A DNA stretch of 5,777 nucleotides from the NCBI GenBank assembly GCA_016210495.1, contig JACQUC010000213.1:1-5777 (forward strand), written 5' to 3'. The translations under genes and the position numbers were made by a program. Source of the DNA: Chloroflexota bacterium (GTDB taxonomy: Bacteria > Chloroflexota > FW602-bin22 > JACPRP01). Shown here piece after piece: positions 1-5,275 of the stretch (the first letter of the stretch is position 1; each line of letters begins with the position of its first letter). The notes under the pieces are model-generated. The model made no database searches, was not told where the DNA came from, and saw nothing but the letters and a program-made list of their open reading frames with translations.

Positions 1-39
1 GCGTTTGTCAAGGGGCAACGAAGCCTTTGGCCTCGCCGT

Positions 40-510
40 CTACCCCGCAGTCGTGGCGAACGAAACAACCTCGAGGCCGGCCTCGTGCAACATCTCGGCG
101 GCCATCTCGTCGGGGTAACCCGACGCGTAAACGACCTTGACCAGGCCGGCGTTGATGATCATCTTGGCGCAGATGAAGCAGGGTTGGTGCGTGGAGTAGA
201 TCGTGCCGCCTTTGATCGACACGCCGTGGTAGGCGGCCTGGATGATGGCGTTCTGCTCGGCGTGAAGGCCGCGACATAGCTCGTGGCGCTGGCCCGATGG
301 CACCCCAAGCTGCTCGCGCAAGCAGCCGATCGTGAGGCAGTGCGCCATGCCGCGCGGCGCGCCGTTGTAACCCGTGCACAGGATCTGTCTGTCCTTCACG
401 ACGATGGCGCCCACCTGCCGGCGCAGGCATGTCGACCGCTTCGCGACGACCTCGGTTATCTGCATAAAGTAGTCGTCCCAATCGGGACGCGTCTCGCGTG
501 AGCTCTCCAC
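40..510 (-). CDS. dCMP / cytidine deaminase family protein (ComEB-like), 156 aa
   Basis: The product is probably a cytosolic zinc-dependent deoxycytidylate deaminase that converts dCMP to dUMP for dTTP synthesis. The sequence shows the catalytic His-Ala-Glu at residues 83-85 (GLHAEQNAI) and the second zinc motif PCFIC at 110-114 (Cys111, Cys114). It also has the N-terminal family block WDDYFMQI...[14 protein letters not shown] and the TGYNGAPRG loop at about 46-54, which is typical of dCMP deaminases rather than free-cytidine deaminases. Extra Cys28, Cys58, Cys63 and Cys79 could form a second, structural metal site, as in phage T4-type enzymes. The start is GTG at 510, six bases after the upstream gene's stop (517-519). 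There is no good Shine-Dalgarno sequence, so translation is probably coupled. The next in-frame Met (residue 16) would cut into the conserved N-terminal block. Length matches the family. Family assignment is firm; substrate (dCMP versus a related nucleotide) is inferred. Confidence 0.93.
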   Translation of the reverse strand: MESSRETRPDWDDYFMQITEVVAKRSTCLRRQVGAIVVKDRQILCTGYNGAPRGMAHCLTIGCLREQLGVPSGQRHELCRGLHAEQNAIIQAAYHGVSIKGGTIYSTHQPCFICAKMIINAGLVKVVYASGYPDEMAAEMLHEAGLEVVSFATTAG

Positions 511-516
511 CCCAGT

Positions 517-999
517 CTACACCCCGGAAAGGCCGTAGCGTTCGCGAAGCTCCGCGAAGTGCCGCTGGTTATCGTCGTGAACGTGGTTGACGGCACAGAT
601 GACGTCGCCAAGAGCCTCTTGGCCTGGCGGAAAAGTGATTTCGTCCCCCAGGATTCGGCAAAGCTGCTCCAGTTGGTGGAAGGTAGTGATGATATCTCTG
701 GGAGCTCCCGCGGCAGGCAGATTGTCGAAGACACGGCACGCCGCACCGACGTAGGCCCGGTGCCTTTCGGCCCAAAGGTACTGGTGCAGGCCCGAGACCC
801 AATCGGCGGTTTCGCGGATCTCTTCTTCCTCGGCGCCAGCCAGCCTCGAGGCAATCAGACCGCAGATCCTCTCGCCGTCCTCGAAGGCCTGCACGTTGTC
901 GACTGTCACACCCAATTCGTCAATGATCGCGACCGCCCGCGCCAGCGTCGCCTCGCGGCCCTGACTGATGAAATCGGCGCAGCCACATTTTCGGCACAT
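517..999 (-). CDS. Hypothetical protein with N-terminal CxxCxC motif, 160 aa
   Basis: I do not recognise this protein. It starts MCRKCGC, so Cys2, Cys5 and Cys7 sit at the extreme N-terminus and could bind a metal ion or an Fe-S cluster. The rest looks soluble and mostly helical, with no signal peptide or membrane segment. An acidic stretch lies near residues 57-60 (EEEE). Histidines recur at 72, 80, 108, 139, 141 and 147, so a helical-bundle metal protein is conceivable, but no hemerythrin signature is clear. The start is ATG at 999, because a strong GGGAGG Shine-Dalgarno lies about 9 nt upstream and a promoter lies further up. An in-frame extension up to 1410 is open but crosses the promoter and a repeat, and does not look like protein. 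The dCMP deaminase gene follows after 6 nt, so the two are probably co-transcribed. Reality as a gene is likely; function is unknown. Confidence 0.82.
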   Translation of the reverse strand: MCRKCGCADFISQGREATLARAVAIIDELGVTVDNVQAFEDGERICGLIASRLAGAEEEEIRETADWVSGLHQYLWAERHRAYVGAACRVFDNLPAAGAPRDIITTFHQLEQLCRILGDEITFPPGQEALGDVICAVNHVHDDNQRHFAELRERYGLSGV

Positions 1000-1041
1000 A
1001 GTGCCCCACCTCCCGTTCGTCACGCCTACTGTCTTGACCAC

Positions 1042-1072
1042 GCCAAGCATATACCATAATCCTCTGCTTGGC
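1042..1072. promoter_or_regulatory. Inverted repeat straddling the promoter (candidate operator)
   Basis: A perfect 8+8 inverted repeat, GCCAAGCA (1042-1049) and TGCTTGGC (1065-1072), has a 15-bp spacer. One arm overlaps the -35 and the other the -10 of the predicted minus-strand promoter. A weaker outer pair, GTCTT (1031-1035) and AAGAC (1073-1077), extends the symmetry unevenly. The placement would suit a dimeric regulator, but no regulator gene in the window points to its identity. Confidence 0.45.
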
Positions 1073-1074
1073 AA
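1046..1074 (-). promoter_or_regulatory. Sigma70-like promoter of the CxxCxC protein/deaminase operon
   Basis: On the minus strand, TTGCCA (1069-1074, 5/6 to the -35 consensus) is followed after exactly 17 bp by TATGCT (1046-1051, 4/6 to the -10 consensus). Transcription would begin near 1038, giving a leader of about 40 nt before the ATG at 999. This is prediction from sequence only. Confidence 0.55.
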
Positions 1075-1138
1075 GACAGAATCCTGAGACCTGCAGGGCT
1101 TACGCGTTCTGTATCGGCGCGGGACGCCAGCGGTACTT

Positions 1139-1273
1139 TGGAGTGCGGTGGCTTGCCGCCGCTTTCGGAACCTCGCGTGGGCCTTCGGCTTTGCCCAGGG
1201 CAGCGGCGCCACAGATGGGTGGCGAGGCAATGCCAACGGCCCCGAAGGGCCCCGCCTTACGGGGCGCACTCCA
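1139..1273. repeat. GC-rich hairpin-forming intergenic element (about 135 bp)
   Basis: The element is bounded by a perfect 9-bp inverted repeat, TGGAGTGCG (1139-1147) and CGCACTCCA (1265-1273). Inside it are further pairs: CGCCGCT (1157-1163) with AGCGGCG (1202-1208), GGCCC-CGAA-GGGCC (1238-1251), and GCCCCG-CCTTA-CGGGGC (1249-1265). The last two share bases and therefore exclude each other. All frames through it translate to proline-, glycine- and arginine-rich peptides such as MECGGLPPL, typical of spurious ORFs in dispersed repeats. It lies 3' of the toxin gene and upstream of the CxxCxC protein promoter. It may end or stabilise transcripts from the toxin operon, but no U-run follows a stem, so it is not called a terminator. 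Confidence 0.6.
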
Positions 1274-1346
1274 GAAACGGCGCAGCAGTTTGGCAGGAGG
1301 CGCAAGCCCTGGTGAGACCGGTGCGTGACTTCGAGTGTTGTAGTTG

Positions 1347-1643
1347 TCATCGTTTTCTGGCACGATCGTATGCGACGTCGTGAATGCCTATCGCGATGAG
1401 GGTGACACACTTACGCTCGTCATCTACATCGTACACGATCCGGCAGGCAACGCGCCGAAAGCTGAAACCGTACGCACGAAGATGTGACAGCTCACCGGTC
1501 TTCTTCTCGCCGGCAGCTTTGGGATCCCTTACGATCCGCGGAATGTGCTCGGTTATTAGCTGTACGGCCAGGGCAGGATTGTGCTTGATGAGCTTGTCCA
1601 GGTCTCCCTCGGCGGAGTTGGCGAACTCGTACTGGTAAGCCAC
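1347..1643 (-). CDS. RelE/ParE-superfamily toxin of a type II toxin-antitoxin pair, 98 aa
   Basis: The product is a small basic cytosolic protein with the RelE/ParE fold pattern. It opens with a strand plus 'xEGDLDKL' helix (residues 1-20), has a second helix (about 24-38), and then the typical GELSHLRAYGFSFRRVACRIVYDV core (50-73) and a final strand TLIAIGIHDVAYDR (81-94). Arg63, Arg64, Arg68 and Tyr92 are candidates for the active or RNA-contacting residues if it acts as a RelE-type mRNA interferase. ParE-type gyrase inhibition cannot be excluded. The start is GTG at 1643, six bases after the antitoxin stop, without a clear Shine-Dalgarno sequence. Translation is probably coupled to the antitoxin, which keeps the toxin in check. 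Length matches the family. Confidence 0.88.
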   Translation of the reverse strand: MAYQYEFANSAEGDLDKLIKHNPALAVQLITEHIPRIVRDPKAAGEKKTGELSHLRAYGFSFRRVACRIVYDVDDERKCVTLIAIGIHDVAYDRARKR

Positions 1644-1649
1644 GGCGGC

Positions 1650-2006
1650 CTAGCGCAATCCGAGCTTGGCTCGGGCGGCCGCAATCACGTCCGGGCCCGG
1701 ACGTCGAGGGTCTGAGAGTCGCCCGCGCACGATGTCGTCTTCCTCCGGACCACCCAGCAATGGGATACCAGCCTGAGCAGCCACCTGTCGTTCCAGGGCG
1801 GCCAGCAATTCGAGAAGCTCGGCATGTGCGGTCGCAAGCTCTACCAATCCTCCGAGAGGGACGACGGCCATATCCTCGTGGTCGCCAAATCGCAACGAGT
1901 AAATCTTCCCCGCGTGCCCTACCTCCTCGTGGATTTTGTCGCCTCTCTTCTTGAGGTCGCTGATCGTAGTGCTCTTGCGCCCTGCGACTGCAGCCAGGTC
2001 GATCAT
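1650..2006 (-). CDS. Phd/YefM-like antitoxin of the adjacent RelE/ParE toxin, 118 aa
   Basis: This is the probable DNA-binding antitoxin that neutralises the downstream toxin and represses the operon. Residues about 13-55 (TTISDLKKRGDKI...GKIYSLRFGDHEDMAVVPLGGLVEL) follow the Phd/YefM layout: a short strand, a helix, then two strands ending in a 'vPL..lveL' turn. Residues 56-78 form a Leu/Ala-rich helix, and the acidic, proline-rich tail (about 82-118, with GGPEEDD) would be the flexible toxin-binding part. The protein is longer than most Phd/YefM antitoxins. The start is ATG at 2006, because GGAGG lies 7 nt upstream; an ATG at 2024 is also in frame but has no ribosome-binding site. The antitoxin-first order and the palindrome over the promoter support autoregulation. 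Family assignment comes from pattern and context and is less certain than for the toxin. Confidence 0.82.
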   Translation of the reverse strand: MIDLAAVAGRKSTTISDLKKRGDKIHEEVGHAGKIYSLRFGDHEDMAVVPLGGLVELATAHAELLELLAALERQVAAQAGIPLLGGPEEDDIVRGRLSDPRRPGPDVIAAARAKLGLR

Positions 2007-2039
2007 CAGGCACCTCCATCCCAAATAGATACGCTTTCA

Positions 2040-2065
2040 GTATCACTTAGGTACCCAAATGATAC
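2040..2065. promoter_or_regulatory. 26-bp palindromic operator of the toxin-antitoxin operon
   Basis: The sequence from 2040 to 2065 is an imperfect palindrome centred on GGTACC (2050-2055). Its outer arms are GTATCA and TGATAC, and 11 of 13 base pairs match. One arm contains the -10 hexamer of the predicted promoter, so a bound antitoxin or toxin-antitoxin complex would block RNA polymerase. A further half-site, GATAC (2028-2032), lies downstream in the leader, spaced 7 bp from GTATC (2040-2044), and may allow a second dimer to bind. Confidence 0.65.
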
Positions 2066-2087
2066 CAAACCAGCCGGCTGTTTGCAA
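2059..2087 (-). promoter_or_regulatory. Sigma70-like promoter of the toxin-antitoxin operon
   Basis: On the minus strand, TTGCAA (2082-2087, 4/6) is followed after 17 bp by TATCAT (2059-2064, 5/6 to TATAAT). Transcription would start near 2051, inside the operator palindrome, leaving a leader of about 45 nt with a GGAGG ribosome-binding site before the ATG at 2006. Confidence 0.6.
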
Positions 2088-2131
2088 GACATTGGCTGAG
2101 TGCCCCCGCAGAGTCTGAACCGCAGATTAAC

Positions 2132-2350
2132 TTGACAATGTCACATCCGGCTACGGGACAGGTTCCCTACCCCACCTCGCCCGTATGCTTGGCTAGCCTT
2201 GGGAGTCCTTCGCGGTCCTTCAAAGAAGGACTCGCGTCAACCCTCGAAGTGGCGTGCTATTGCCAGGCGGGTTGACGGCGACCCCGATGCATCGGGGCGC
2301 CGAAGGACTCCGCCCAGCGCCAAGCTCGAATGTGACATTGTCAAATCAAC
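2132..2350. mobile_element. MITE-like non-coding insert within the hairpin repeat
   Basis: The segment begins with TTGACAATGTCACAT (2132-2146), and its perfect complement lies at 2330-2344, giving 15-bp terminal inverted repeats whose core TGACAATGTCA is itself palindromic. The 9-bp direct repeat CAGATTAAC flanks it (2123-2131 and 2351-2359). The left copy touches the terminal repeat; the right copy is separated from it by ATCAAC. Further nested inverted repeats fill the interior and there is no coding frame. Its removal restores an uninterrupted hairpin in the host repeat. This resembles a non-autonomous miniature transposable element, but no transposase is present here and no known family was recognised. 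Confidence 0.5.
2187..2325. repeat. Nested multi-arm inverted repeats (cloverleaf-like core of the insert)
   Basis: From outside in, the pairs are GCTTGGC (2187-2193) with GCCAAGC (2319-2325), and GGAGTCCTTCG (2202-2212) with CGAAGGACTCC (2301-2311). These enclose three side-by-side hairpins. The first is GTCCTTC-AAA-GAAGGAC (2215-2231). The second is CGTCAACCC (2235-2243) with GGGTTGACG (2269-2277), itself enclosing TGGC/GCCA (2250-2253, 2262-2265). The third is the perfect 16-bp palindrome CCCCGATGCATCGGGG (2282-2297). All listed arms are exact. Together they predict a branched fold in single-stranded DNA or RNA. Confidence 0.7.
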
Positions 2351-2413
2351 CAGATTAACGGATTACGCAGATGACTACATCCAAATGCGGCATCTGCGTA
2401 ATCCCTTAATCTG
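2351..2413. repeat. 63-bp near-perfect hairpin
   Basis: Arms 2351-2373 and 2391-2413 pair at 22 of 23 positions, with one C-C mismatch (2359, 2405) and a 17-nt loop. The arms are built of AATCTGCG-like units. It lies about 20 bp past the stop codon of the upstream UbiD gene, so it would form in that transcript's 3' end and could protect or pause it. Confidence 0.75.
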
Positions 2414-2433
2414 CGTCAATCTGCGGTTCAGAC

Positions 2434-3819
2434 CTAATCCAGATACTTCTCCAGCAACACCTGCCCCAGCCCCACCGGCCGCGTCCTTTCGAAGGTGGCC
2501 CTGGCTTTCGGGTTGCAGGTCGGCGGTCGGGTCGCGTCGATGATCATCTTGCCGCCGGTGCGGTGCCACTCCGGCTGGCCGGTCTGGGCGTACTCCTCGC
2601 CGGTCGGGTCCATGGGAATGATGCGCATGCCGGGCAAGACCACGATGTCTTTCGCGGGATCGACGCGCGTGTTCACGGCCCACCAGAGGTCGCTGTGATT
2701 GAAGATGTCCACGTCTTCGTCGACGGCGATGGCAATCTTCGGATGAAGGTACTCGCTGGAGAGCACGCTCATTAGCACGGTCTTGGCTTCGCCGTAGAAG
2801 CGGGGCGTCATCTGCACCACGACGCCGAAGATGCCCGGAAGAGTCATCACGTTCTTCAGCTCGACGCGGCCGCCGATGTCCTTGATCCGATTGTAAATGG
2901 CCGCGGCCATCGGGATCTTGCTGTAGATGTTCCCCTCCATCCCCGTGCCGTCCTGGATGTACTTGTAAATGGGATCCCGGCGCATGGTGATGCACGAGAA
3001 CTCGACGACGGGATTCTGGCCCGCGCCCGCGACGTAGTACTCCTGAAACTCCGCGAACGGGCCCTCTTCTTCCCGATAGTGAGGGGGCACGTGACCCTCG
3101 AGAACGATTTCCGCGTCGCAGGGCACCTCGAGATCGGCAGTTTCGCATTTGACAAGCTTGACCGGCTCGCCCATCATGCTGCCCGCCAGCTCCAGCTCGT
3201 CCATCTCGCGCGGGCCGGTTGTGGCCGCCGCTATGTAGTAGGCGGGATGGTGGCCAATGAAGATGGCGATGGGCATGGCCTCGCCTCTCGCCTCGAACCA
3301 ACGATAGTTCTGAAAGGTGTGCCGGGGCACCATCATAATGCCGGTACGATTCTTGCCTTTGACCTGCAGGCGGTGAAAGGCAACGTTGCGCACGCCGGTT
3401 TCGGGGTCTTTGGTGACGCAAAGCCCGGCGGTGATGTAGGGGCCGGCGTCGGCGACGCCGGCCTGATGTGCGGGCAGCCGCGTTATGTCCACGTCGTCGC
3501 CTTTGAGGACTATGTCCTTCACGGGGCCTGAATTCACGATCTCGCAAGGCAACTGCCGGTGGATTCCGCCGGCAAGCCCTGGCACCAGTTTGTCCAGCGT
3601 CGTATCGAAGGCCAACGCAAGCTGGCGCGGATTGGCGGGCGCCTGCGCCAGACCGCGCCACCCCGGATAGCCGTCCAGGTTCTTGAAAAGCAGGGACTTC
3701 TCCTTCGACTGATGGATCAGCGCCGCGATTTCTCTGTGCGGGTGCACCGAGCGGCTGACGGAGCGTAGTTGGCCGGCCGCTTCGAGCTGACCGATCCAGG
3801 TGCGCATATCTTTGGGCAT
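2434..3819 (-). CDS. UbiD-family prenylated-FMN (de)carboxylase, 461 aa
   Basis: The product is predicted to be a cytosolic (de)carboxylase that uses prenylated FMN made by a UbiX-type enzyme; no UbiX gene is in the window. Compared with Aspergillus Fdc1 from memory, the cofactor and metal residues fit Asn145, His167 and Glu208. The catalytic Arg-Glu-Glu set fits Arg150 (NVAFHRL), Glu252 and Glu257 in EGPFAE. The 5-residue N-to-R, 44-residue E-to-E and 5-residue E-to-E spacings all match. The MPIAIFIGHHP block (about 182-192) and the DEDVDIFNHSDLWWAVNTR region (367-385) are also typical. Full length for the family; no signal peptide. The start is ATG at 3819, one base after the stop of the preceding UbiD gene, with no good Shine-Dalgarno sequence, so translation is probably coupled. 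Met5 (3807) is a possible alternative. The substrate cannot be read from sequence; aromatic or alpha,beta-unsaturated acids are the family norm. Confidence 0.93.
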   Translation of the reverse strand: MPKDMRTWIGQLEAAGQLRSVSRSVHPHREIAALIHQSKEKSLLFKNLDGYPGWRGLAQAPANPRQLALAFDTTLDKLVPGLAGGIHRQLPCEIVNSGPVKDIVLKGDDVDITRLPAHQAGVADAGPYITAGLCVTKDPETGVRNVAFHRLQVKGKNRTGIMMVPRHTFQNYRWFEARGEAMPIAIFIGHHPAYYIAAATTGPREMDELELAGSMMGEPVKLVKCETADLEVPCDAEIVLEGHVPPHYREEEGPFAEFQEYYVAGAGQNPVVEFSCITMRRDPIYKYIQDGTGMEGNIYSKIPMAAAIYNRIKDIGGRVELKNVMTLPGIFGVVVQMTPRFYGEAKTVLMSVLSSEYLHPKIAIAVDEDVDIFNHSDLWWAVNTRVDPAKDIVVLPGMRIIPMDPTGEEYAQTGQPEWHRTGGKMIIDATRPPTCNPKARATFERTRPVGLGQVLLEKYLD

Positions 3820-3820
3820 A

Positions 3821-5257
3821 TCACTTCAGTCCGATCAGGCCGCCCCACATCGCCCTGACTTTGGCCTCGAGCTCGGGGCTGATGGTTATCTCCTTCGGGA
3901 ACTCGTCCTTCCACTCGAAGGGCTTGCAGGCGTCGATGATCGCCCGCGAGTTGTAGAAGGCCGTGGCCGGACGCCGAATCATAGGATCGAGCCCGGAGCT
4001 CCAGGTGCGGCGAATTATGTCGATGTCGTTCACCGGATCGCACCGGGTACACATTGCCCAGAGCACCTCCTGCACATTGGACGGGTCGATGTCGTCGTCC
4101 ACTACCACGACGAAGCGCGTCATATTTGCCCCGGAGTCCCCGTGCCTGCTCCCGGCCACCAGCATTGCCGCTTGCTTCGCGTGTCCATCGTACCGCTGCT
4201 TGACCGACACGGTTATCATCAGTCGCACCCCGGCTTCGCTGATGTAAACGCCCTTCACGTCAGGAATACCGCTCTCATCCAGCCAGTTGTGCATCACGGC
4301 GCTGGCCACCAGAACGCGCGGGAGGGTGTTTTCGTCCGGAGGTCGCGAATTGGGGGTGCCGAGTATGATGGGATCGTTCCGATGGTAGATGCGCTCGACC
4401 TTGAGGGCCGGCGCTGGAGCCACCTCGGCCGCATAGTAGCCCAGCCACTCGCCAAACGGCCCTTCTGATCTCATTTCCCCGGGTGGGATGAAACCTGCCA
4501 GCACGATCTCGGCGTCCGCCGGGATCGGCAAGCCCGTGACCTCCTCGCGAATCACCTGCACCGGCTTTTGCCGAATAGCGCCGATGAACGAGTACTCGTC
4601 GGGCACCGAGGTGTTGGATATCCTCTGGATCAATGGATGTTGGCCCACGGACACCGCTACGGGGCAAGGTTTTCCCTGGGCGTGCCATTTCTCGTAGTGG
4701 ATGCGCCCATGCGTGCCGCGTCGGGCGTACACAGTCACCGTGTTCTTGTCGCTGATCATCACGCGGTAGGTGCCGAGGTTTATCTCTCCCGTGTCGGGGT
4801 CCATCGTGATGACGGAGTCGCCGGTTCCGATGTACCTGCCGCCGTCGAGCTCGTGCCACATCGGCGTCGGGAACTTGAACACGTCTACCTGGTCACCTGA
4901 CTGCACGTTCTCGAGAATCGGTGCCTGCTCGACCTCGACGGGAGCGAATTTGCCCGTCTCCTTTCCCCAACCAGGCAGCCTCTTGCGCAAGAGGCCGACC
5001 AGCTCCATCTTGGAGCTATTCAGGGGAAGACCGAAGACGTGAGCCACGCGATTCGGCGTGGCGGTCGAGGCGGTGAGCACCCTGTAGCCGGGAGGATAGC
5101 CCTTGATGTTGTCGAAGAGAATCGCCGGGCCGTCCGGCCGCGCACCATTCAATGTGGCGAGCGCACCAAGATCCAGGTTCCAGTCGGCACCGTCGATCTT
5201 GACCAGCTCGCCAATCTCGTCTATCTCTGCGATGAAGCCACGCAGGTCATCTGCCAT
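3821..5257 (-). CDS. UbiD-family prenylated-FMN (de)carboxylase, second paralogue, 478 aa
   Basis: This is a second, clearly divergent UbiD-type enzyme directly upstream of the first. The expected residues are Asn160, His183 and Glu221 for metal and prenylated FMN, and Arg165 (NLGTYRV), Glu265 and Glu270 in EGPFGE for catalysis. Their spacing agrees with the family. Other landmarks are the N-terminal DLRGFIAEIDEIGELVKI helix (4-21), AILFDNIKGYPPGYRV (45-60), the VAVSVGQHP block (200-208), and the C-terminal DDDIDPSNVQEVLWAMCTRCDP stretch (387-408). The start is ATG at 5257, because GAGG lies 6 nt upstream; a TTG at 5263 would leave no room for a ribosome-binding site. The gene follows the solute-binding protein gene by 18 nt. 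The two UbiD proteins may act on different substrates, in sequence, or as subunits of one mixed oligomer; the sequence does not decide between these. Confidence 0.93.
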   Translation of the reverse strand: MADDLRGFIAEIDEIGELVKIDGADWNLDLGALATLNGARPDGPAILFDNIKGYPPGYRVLTASTATPNRVAHVFGLPLNSSKMELVGLLRKRLPGWGKETGKFAPVEVEQAPILENVQSGDQVDVFKFPTPMWHELDGGRYIGTGDSVITMDPDTGEINLGTYRVMISDKNTVTVYARRGTHGRIHYEKWHAQGKPCPVAVSVGQHPLIQRISNTSVPDEYSFIGAIRQKPVQVIREEVTGLPIPADAEIVLAGFIPPGEMRSEGPFGEWLGYYAAEVAPAPALKVERIYHRNDPIILGTPNSRPPDENTLPRVLVASAVMHNWLDESGIPDVKGVYISEAGVRLMITVSVKQRYDGHAKQAAMLVAGSRHGDSGANMTRFVVVVDDDIDPSNVQEVLWAMCTRCDPVNDIDIIRRTWSSGLDPMIRRPATAFYNSRAIIDACKPFEWKDEFPKEITISPELEAKVRAMWGGLIGLK

Positions 5258-5275
5258 GATCAACCTCTTTTCCTG

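Larger units (their letters stand above)
2113..2433. repeat. Hairpin-type intergenic repeat, apparently split by an insert
   Basis: The outer ends are a perfect 16-bp inverted repeat, GTCTGAACCGCAGATT (2113-2128) and its complement (2418-2433). The right end abuts the stop codon of the upstream UbiD gene (2434-2436). If 2132-2350 and one copy of CAGATTAAC are left out, the remaining 93 bp fold into one stem. In it GTCTGAAC pairs with GTTCAGAC, CGCAGATTAA with TTAATCTGCG, and GGATTACGCAGATG with CATCTGCGTAATCC. The only flaws are one C-C mismatch and one extra 10-nt unit (TCAATCTGCG, 2416-2425). The AATCTGCG units repeat with a period of about 8-10 bp. Position right after a stop codon suggests a role at mRNA 3' ends, but no U-run is seen. 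Confidence 0.75.

Noticed and set aside
1249..1265. GCCCCG-CCTTA-CGGGGC as an intrinsic terminator of the toxin operon
   Set aside because: The stem is good, but no T-run follows in the direction of transcription.
1068..1383. Several open frames of 80-87 codons on both strands in the GC-rich element
   Set aside because: They overlap each other, lack ribosome-binding sites, and translate inverted-repeat DNA into Pro/Gly/Arg-rich peptides.
1000..1410. In-frame N-terminal extension of the CxxCxC protein up to 1410
   Set aside because: It runs through the repeat element and the promoter, has low-complexity Arg/Pro composition, and the ATG at 999 has a strong ribosome-binding site.
2132..2160. 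TTGACA in the terminal repeat as a plus-strand -35 box
   Set aside because: No -10-like hexamer lies 16-18 bp downstream, and no gene follows on that strand.
2113..2433. CRISPR array or tRNA-like structure in the repeat-rich gap
   Set aside because: The repeats are inverted and nested, not evenly spaced direct repeats, and no tRNA arm consensus is present.
2375..3661. A 428-codon minus-strand frame overlapping the first UbiD gene
   Set aside because: It is an Arg/His-rich shadow of the UbiD frame, which carries all family motifs.
3800..4468. A 222-codon plus-strand open frame
   Set aside because: It is antisense to the second UbiD gene and shows no protein family features.
5258..5263. TTG at 5263 as the start of the second UbiD gene
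   Set aside because: The GAGG ribosome-binding site would then touch the start codon; the ATG at 5257 has correct spacing.
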